Positions 4,641 to 7,638 of a stretch of DNA of 7,638 nucleotides are shown in pieces. Each line of letters begins with the position of its first letter. The stretch's first letter is position 1. The position numbers were made by a program, and so were the translations under genes. Below the pieces are notes generated by a model. The model saw only the letters and a program-made list of their open reading frames with translations, was not told where the DNA came from and searched no databases. This DNA is from an uncultured Candidatus Melainabacteria bacterium (GTDB lineage Bacteria > Cyanobacteriota > Vampirovibrionia > LMEP-6097), in contig CALBDR010000327.1 of NCBI GenBank assembly GCA_937927525.1, positions 1 to 7,638 on the forward strand, read 5' to 3'.

Positions 4641-6779
4641 ATGAAACTTTTTTCTAGTATGATTTATCTAGATATGGCCCCTAATCAGATAATTTATATA
4701 AGTATTTTCGCTGGTTTTTTAGCAATTATTTTTGGTCTCTTATACTCTTTCTGGATATTCCGCTTGGATACAGGGAATGAGAAGATGCAAGCAATTGCAA
4801 ATGCGATCCAGGACGGTGCAATGGCATACCTTAAAAGACAGTACATGACTATTGCGATAGTTGGTATGGTTCTTGCCATAATCATATACTTCACACTAGG
4901 TTTAAAGATCTGCATCGGTTTCTTAATCGGTGCAATTTTAAGTGGTTCTACTGGTTTTATCGGTATGATTGTTTCGGTTAACTCTAATGTAAGAACAGCC
5001 CAAGCGGCAAACTACGGAATTACAAGAGCTCTTGATGTTGCATTTAGAGGCGGCGCTGTTACTGGCTTGCTAGTCGTAGGTCTTGGTTTACTTGGAGTAA
5101 CTTTATTTTTTGCATATTTAATTAATGCTTTCCCTGACCAAATCGAAGATAACGTCAAAGCGTTAATTGGTCTTGCTTTTGGTTCCAGTTTGATTTCAGT
5201 TTTCGCTAGACTTGGTGGTGGTATTTTCACTAAGGCAGCTGATGTTGGAGCTGACTTAGTTGGTAAAGTAGAAGCTGGAATTCCAGAAGATGATCCTAGA
5301 AACCCAGCTGTTATAGCTGATAACGTAGGTGATAATGTTGGTGATTGTGCTGGTATGGCAGCTGATTTATTTGAAACATATGCGGTAACTGCTACTGCAG
5401 TAATGTTACTTGGTTATCTTCTTTATCCTAAAGAAGTTGAAGCTGGTAACTTATCTACAGTTTTATATCCTTTGGCGATGGGTGCTACAGCAATAGTTGC
5501 TTCTATTCTAGGTAACTTCTTTGTTAAGCTTGACAGAAGTAACAATGTTATGAGAGCTTTGTATAAAGGTCTTAGCGTAAGTGGTATTGTTGCAGCTATT
5601 GGTTTTTACTTCATAACTGATTTGGTTTTAGTTGACATGCCTTATGCCAATATTAACTATTTTTACGCAGCCTTAATTGGTTTAGCATTAACTGGCTTAT
5701 TTGTTGTAATTACTGAATACTATACTTCTACTGAGTTTTCTCCAGTTAAAAAAATTGCTTCAGCTTCTGAGTCTGGTCACGCGACTAACATCATAGCTGG
5801 TTTAGCGATCTCGATGGAGTCTACTGCTGCGCCTATCATCGTTATCGTAGCTGCGATGATAGCTGCTTACTCCTTAGCTGGAATTTATGGTGTTGGGGTT
5901 GCTGCTATGAGCATGCTTTCAATGGCTGGAATTATTGTTGCACTTGATTCTTATGGTCCGATCACAGATAATGCAGGTGGTATAGCTGAGATGGCTGGCA
6001 TGGACTCTAAAGTAAGAGCAATTACTGATCCATTAGATGCGGTTGGTAATACTACTAAGGCTGTTACTAAAGGTTATGCGATTGGTTCAGCAGCTCTAGC
6101 TTCTATTGTATTATTTAAGTGTTTTAAAGCTGATTTAATGCAAGCTATAGATAGACATAATATTGATTTTGGTACAGATTTAGTTATGCCTAGTTTTGAT
6201 ATATCAGATCCATATGTAATGTCTGGTCTATTTATTGGTGGTATGATTCCATTTTTATTTAGCGCATTTGCTATGCAGTCTGTTGGTAAGGTTGCTGGTG
6301 AGGTGGTTACTGAAGTTAGAAGACAGTTTAGTGAAATTCCTGGGATTATGAAGTTTGAGTCTAAACCTGACTATGCAACTTGTGTAGATATAGTTACTAA
6401 AGGAGCTATCCGTGAAATGGTTGTACCTGCTTTACTTCCAGTTTTAATTCCTATTTTAATTGCTGCGATGGGGGCTTTTTACCTTAACTCTTATGAAGCT
6501 ATGTCTTCAGCGAGAATTATGGGTGGAATACTTGTCGGTAGTATAATTACTGGTATTTTCCAAGCTATTTCTATGACATCTGGTGGAGGAGCTTGGGATA
6601 ATGCTAAGAAATATATAGAAGATGGACACTGTGGTGGTAAAGGTTCAGAGGCACATAAGGCTTCTGTAACTGGTGACACTGTGGGTGATCCTTATAAAGA
6701 TACAGCTGGTCCAGCTATTAATCCTATGATTAAGATTCTTAATATCATTGCGTTATTATTAGTATCTTTCTTAATTTAA
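4641..6779 (+). CDS. hppA: Membrane proton-translocating pyrophosphatase, K+-independent type
   Basis: This 712-residue integral membrane enzyme hydrolyses pyrophosphate and pumps protons across the membrane. It is a full-length family member; hydrophobic segments recur throughout, matching the expected 16 or so helices (for example about 17-40, 68-90, 135-160, 590-612, 697-712). Active-site loops are complete: DVGADLVGKVE (201-211), DDPRNPAVIADNVGDNVGD (217-235), ITDNAGGIAE (441-450), GGAWDNAKKYIEDG (649-662) and GDTVGDPYKDTAGP (678-691). In GNTTKAVTKG (469-478), K473 and T476 occupy the positions that define the K+-independent subfamily, whose characterised members pump H+ rather than Na+. 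The start is uncertain: ATGs at 4641, 4659 (M7) and 4674 (M12) are all in frame, none has a Shine-Dalgarno, and the first hydrophobic segment begins after M12. It is transcribed alone and ends at a strong terminator. Pyrophosphate from biosynthesis would be its fuel. Confidence 0.97.
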   Translation: MKLFSSMIYLDMAPNQIIYISIFAGFLAIIFGLLYSFWIFRLDTGNEKMQAIANAIQDGAMAYLKRQYMTIAIVGMVLAIIIYFTLGLKICIGFLIGAILSGSTGFIGMIVSVNSNVRTAQAANYGITRALDVAFRGGAVTGLLVVGLGLLGVTLFFAYLINAFPDQIEDNVKALIGLAFGSSLISVFARLGGGIFTKAADVGADLVGKVEAGIPEDDPRNPAVIADNVGDNVGDCAGMAADLFETYAVTATAVMLLGYLLYPKEVEAGNLSTVLYPLAMGATAIVASILGNFFVKLDRSNNVMRALYKGLSVSGIVAAIGFYFITDLVLVDMPYANINYFYAALIGLALTGLFVVITEYYTSTEFSPVKKIASASESGHATNIIAGLAISMESTAAPIIVIVAAMIAAYSLAGIYGVGVAAMSMLSMAGIIVALDSYGPITDNAGGIAEMAGMDSKVRAITDPLDAVGNTTKAVTKGYAIGSAALASIVLFKCFKADLMQAIDRHNIDFGTDLVMPSFDISDPYVMSGLFIGGMIPFLFSAFAMQSVGKVAGEVVTEVRRQFSEIPGIMKFESKPDYATCVDIVTKGAIREMVVPALLPVLIPILIAAMGAFYLNSYEAMSSARIMGGILVGSIITGIFQAISMTSGGGAWDNAKKYIEDGHCGGKGSEAHKASVTGDTVGDPYKDTAGPAINPMIKILNIIALLLVSFLI

Positions 6780-6803
6780 AATCTTTTCAATATTATGATC
6801 GAG

Positions 6804-6830
6804 AAAAGCCCCCATCTTTGGGGGCTTTTT
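6804..6830. terminator. Strong bidirectional intrinsic terminator after hppA
   Basis: AAAAGCCCCC (6804-6813), a 6-nt loop ATCTTT, and GGGGGCTTTT (6820-6829) form a perfect 10-bp stem with a GC-rich core followed by T-residues (TTTTT at 6826-6830). It starts 25 nt after the hppA stop. Because the arm flanks are A4 and T4, the same hairpin also ends in a T-run on the minus strand, 27 nt beyond the stop of the small acidic gene, so it can serve both converging genes. Confidence 0.93.
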
Positions 6831-6856
6831 CATTTATATTTAATTTTGACCGAACT

Positions 6857-7027
6857 TTAGTAGTCTGTTTCGTAGTCCAAGTCTTCTTTTTCTCGATATT
6901 CTGAGTTCATTAGACCTTCTATGCCATCATGTAAACTCATTCCCTCTACTAAGTCACATATATCTTCTTCATTTTCTAGTTCGTAGTACTCATCCATGAA
7001 GTTTTCTAGATATAATCCGTCGTTCAT
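6857..7027 (-). CDS. Hypothetical small, highly acidic protein (56 aa)
   Basis: I do not recognise this protein. It has 56 residues, of which 20 are Asp or Glu and only two are Lys or Arg, with several Tyr residues (for example MDEYYELENEEDICDLVEG). The C-terminus (REKEDLDYETDY) is almost entirely charged or aromatic. There is one cysteine, no signal peptide and no membrane segment, so it should be cytosolic. The start at 7027 is chosen because AAAGGAG (7035-7041) sits 7 nt before it; the upstream in-frame ATG at 7057 would run through this site and the leader hairpins. The gene is isolated: nth ends 111 bp upstream and a bidirectional terminator lies downstream. The excellent ribosome site and the terminator argue that it is real. 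Extreme acidity is seen in nucleic-acid mimics and in metal- or protein-binding partners, but nothing here decides between these. Confidence 0.72.
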   Translation of the reverse strand: MNDGLYLENFMDEYYELENEEDICDLVEGMSLHDGIEGLMNSEYREKEDLDYETDY

Positions 7028-7034
7028 TATTACT

Positions 7035-7041
7035 CTCCTTT
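7035..7041 (-). promoter_or_regulatory. Ribosome binding site that sets the start of the small acidic gene
   Basis: AAAGGAG on the minus strand is 7 nt from the ATG at 7027. It is the best Shine-Dalgarno match in the window; frr, etfB, hppA and dxr have weak or no sites. It selects the 56-residue start over the 66-residue alternative. Confidence 0.85.
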
Positions 7042-7066
7042 GATGAAGTAAATTCATCTCGATGAA
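7042..7066 (-). promoter_or_regulatory. Possible alternating hairpins in the leader of the small acidic gene
   Basis: On the minus strand the order is TTCATC (7061-7066), GA, GATGAA (7053-7058), TTTAC, TTCATC (7042-7047), directly followed by the ribosome site. The central GATGAA can pair with either flanking TTCATC: with the upstream copy (loop CGAG when five pairs form) or with the downstream copy (6-bp stem, 5-nt loop). The two structures exclude each other, and the second abuts the ribosome site. This could modulate translation, or the three copies could be an operator for a DNA-binding protein. Stems are short, so function is unproven. Confidence 0.4.
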
Positions 7067-7138
7067 GATTAAATATACGTTTTATATTAAGTTTTGGTTA
7101 TAATTTAATATATTTTTGTTCAGGAAATATTAAATTTT

Positions 7139-7638
7139 TCAAGTATTTGATTTATAAGTATCACAATATTTATTAAGTGCGCAATCAGCACACTTTGGGC
7201 GCCTCGCTATACATGTTTCTCTTCCATGAGAAATTAACCATAAACTAAATTTATCCCAGTTTTTTTTAGGGACTATTTTATTTAATTCAAGCTCTATTTT
7301 TTCAGGCTCTTTACTTTTAGTAATGCCTAGTAAATTCGTAATACGCTTAACATGAGTATCAACAACAACCCCAGCTGATTTCCCAAACCAATTTCCTAAA
7401 ACTACATTTGCAGTTTTTCTACCGACTCCGGCAAGTGCAGTTAATTCTTCAATAGTTTCTGGGATTTCACCATGATGGTGACTCATTAATCTTTGAGCCA
7501 TGGCAATAAGATTTTTTGCTTTATTTTTATAAAAACCACATGATTTAATAACTTCTTCTACATCATTTAACTTAGCGAGGGATAGTTTTTTTGGTGTAGG
7601 GTATTTTTCAAATAAGGCTGGAGTTACCATGTTAACTC
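7139..7638 (-). CDS. nth: Endonuclease III (DNA glycosylase/AP lyase), N-terminus cut by right edge
   Basis: Endonuclease III removes oxidised pyrimidines from DNA and nicks the abasic site in base excision repair. The frame stays open to the window edge and reads VN just before the Met at 7630, matching the family's conserved position before the first visible helix, so that Met is internal and the gene starts outside the window. Numbering from that Met: the helix-hairpin-helix LAGVGRKTANVVLG (66-79) holds the catalytic lysine K72, VVVDTHV (88-94) holds the catalytic aspartate D91, and cysteines 140, 147, 150 and 156 form the C-X6-C-X2-C-X5-C [4Fe-4S] loop. All key residues in the visible part are intact. 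Missing is the N-terminal region of roughly 45-50 residues. The VVVDTHVKR form differs from the AVDTHIFRV form that I recall in Alpha- and Gammaproteobacteria. MutY is excluded by the catalytic lysine and the absence of its C-terminal extension. Confidence 0.96.
   Translation of the reverse strand, partial: VNMVTPALFEKYPTPKKLSLAKLNDVEEVIKSCGFYKNKAKNLIAMAQRLMSHHHGEIPETIEELTALAGVGRKTANVVLGNWFGKSAGVVVDTHVKRITNLLGITKSKEPEKIELELNKIVPKKNWDKFSLWLISHGRETCIARRPKCADCALNKYCDTYKSNT

Larger units (their letters stand above)
7028..7138 (-). promoter_or_regulatory. Intergenic leader and probable promoter region between nth and the small acidic gene
   Basis: These 111 bp separate the nth stop from the small gene's ATG. 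The part distal to the hairpins is extremely AT-rich with several overlapping -10-like hexamers (for example TATAAC, TAATAT and TATATT on the minus strand), so an own promoter is plausible, but I cannot single one out. No terminator hairpin is visible directly after nth, so read-through from nth is also possible. Confidence 0.4.

Noticed and set aside
4694..6679. Three minus-strand open frames inside hppA (4694-4915, 5012-5230, 6491-6679)
   Set aside because: All are antisense to strongly conserved pyrophosphatase motifs, with Pro/Ser-rich products typical of shadow frames.
7028..7057. Longer start of the small acidic gene (Met at 7057)
   Set aside because: The extra residues (MNLLHQRRVI) are translated from the hairpin leader and the AAAGGAG ribosome site, and differ in character from the rest of the protein.
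7628..7630. ATG at 7628-7630 as the real start of nth
   Set aside because: The frame stays open upstream and reads VN, matching the conserved family residues before this point, and a start here would delete the needed N-terminal helices.
1..7638. Mobile element, CRISPR array, defence island or biosynthetic cluster
   Set aside because: No transposase, integrase, spaced direct repeats, defence or secondary-metabolite genes are visible; the coding content is core metabolism, translation and repair.

Overview
The window is an AT-rich bacterial chromosomal segment that is densely packed with housekeeping and energy-metabolism genes. I see no tRNA, rRNA, CRISPR, insertion sequence or phage signal. 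The lineage cannot be fixed from sequence alone. The endonuclease III has a VVVDTHVKR segment rather than the AVDTHIFRV form I recall from Alpha- and Gammaproteobacteria. The ETF genes are of the FixAB/FixCX-like kind. Together these hint at a low-GC, probably aquatic lineage outside those two classes (for example deltaproteobacteria-like), but this is a weak inference.

Left part (1-4579), all on the minus strand and read right to left: frr (ribosome recycling factor), then etfB, etfA, a long ETF:quinone oxidoreductase, and the start of dxr (MEP isoprenoid pathway), which runs off the left edge. etfB/etfA overlap by 1 nt, etfA/ETF-QO overlap by 8 nt, and ETF-QO/dxr are separated by 1 nt, so these four form a tightly coupled transcription unit. 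A 78-bp gap with two perfect inverted repeats separates frr from etfB. EtfB and EtfA together form the soluble flavoprotein that collects electrons from dehydrogenases, and the ETF-QO would pass them to quinone. The EtfB resembles the FixA/bifurcating type. The ETF-QO carries a C-terminal domain with eight cysteines instead of the usual four, suggesting a FixC-FixX fusion with two [4Fe-4S] clusters.

Centre (4580-6840): a 61-bp divergent promoter region leads rightward into hppA, a complete K+-independent-type membrane proton-pumping pyrophosphatase, followed by a strong bidirectional terminator. Right part (6841-7638), minus strand: a very acidic 56-residue protein of unknown function with an excellent ribosome binding site and a potentially switching hairpin leader, and upstream of it nth (endonuclease III), which is cut by the right edge.

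The most interesting points are the eight-cysteine ETF-QO paired with a bifurcating-like EtfAB, its degenerate FAD motif, the placement of the ETF genes between frr and dxr, and the orphan acidic protein with its structured leader.
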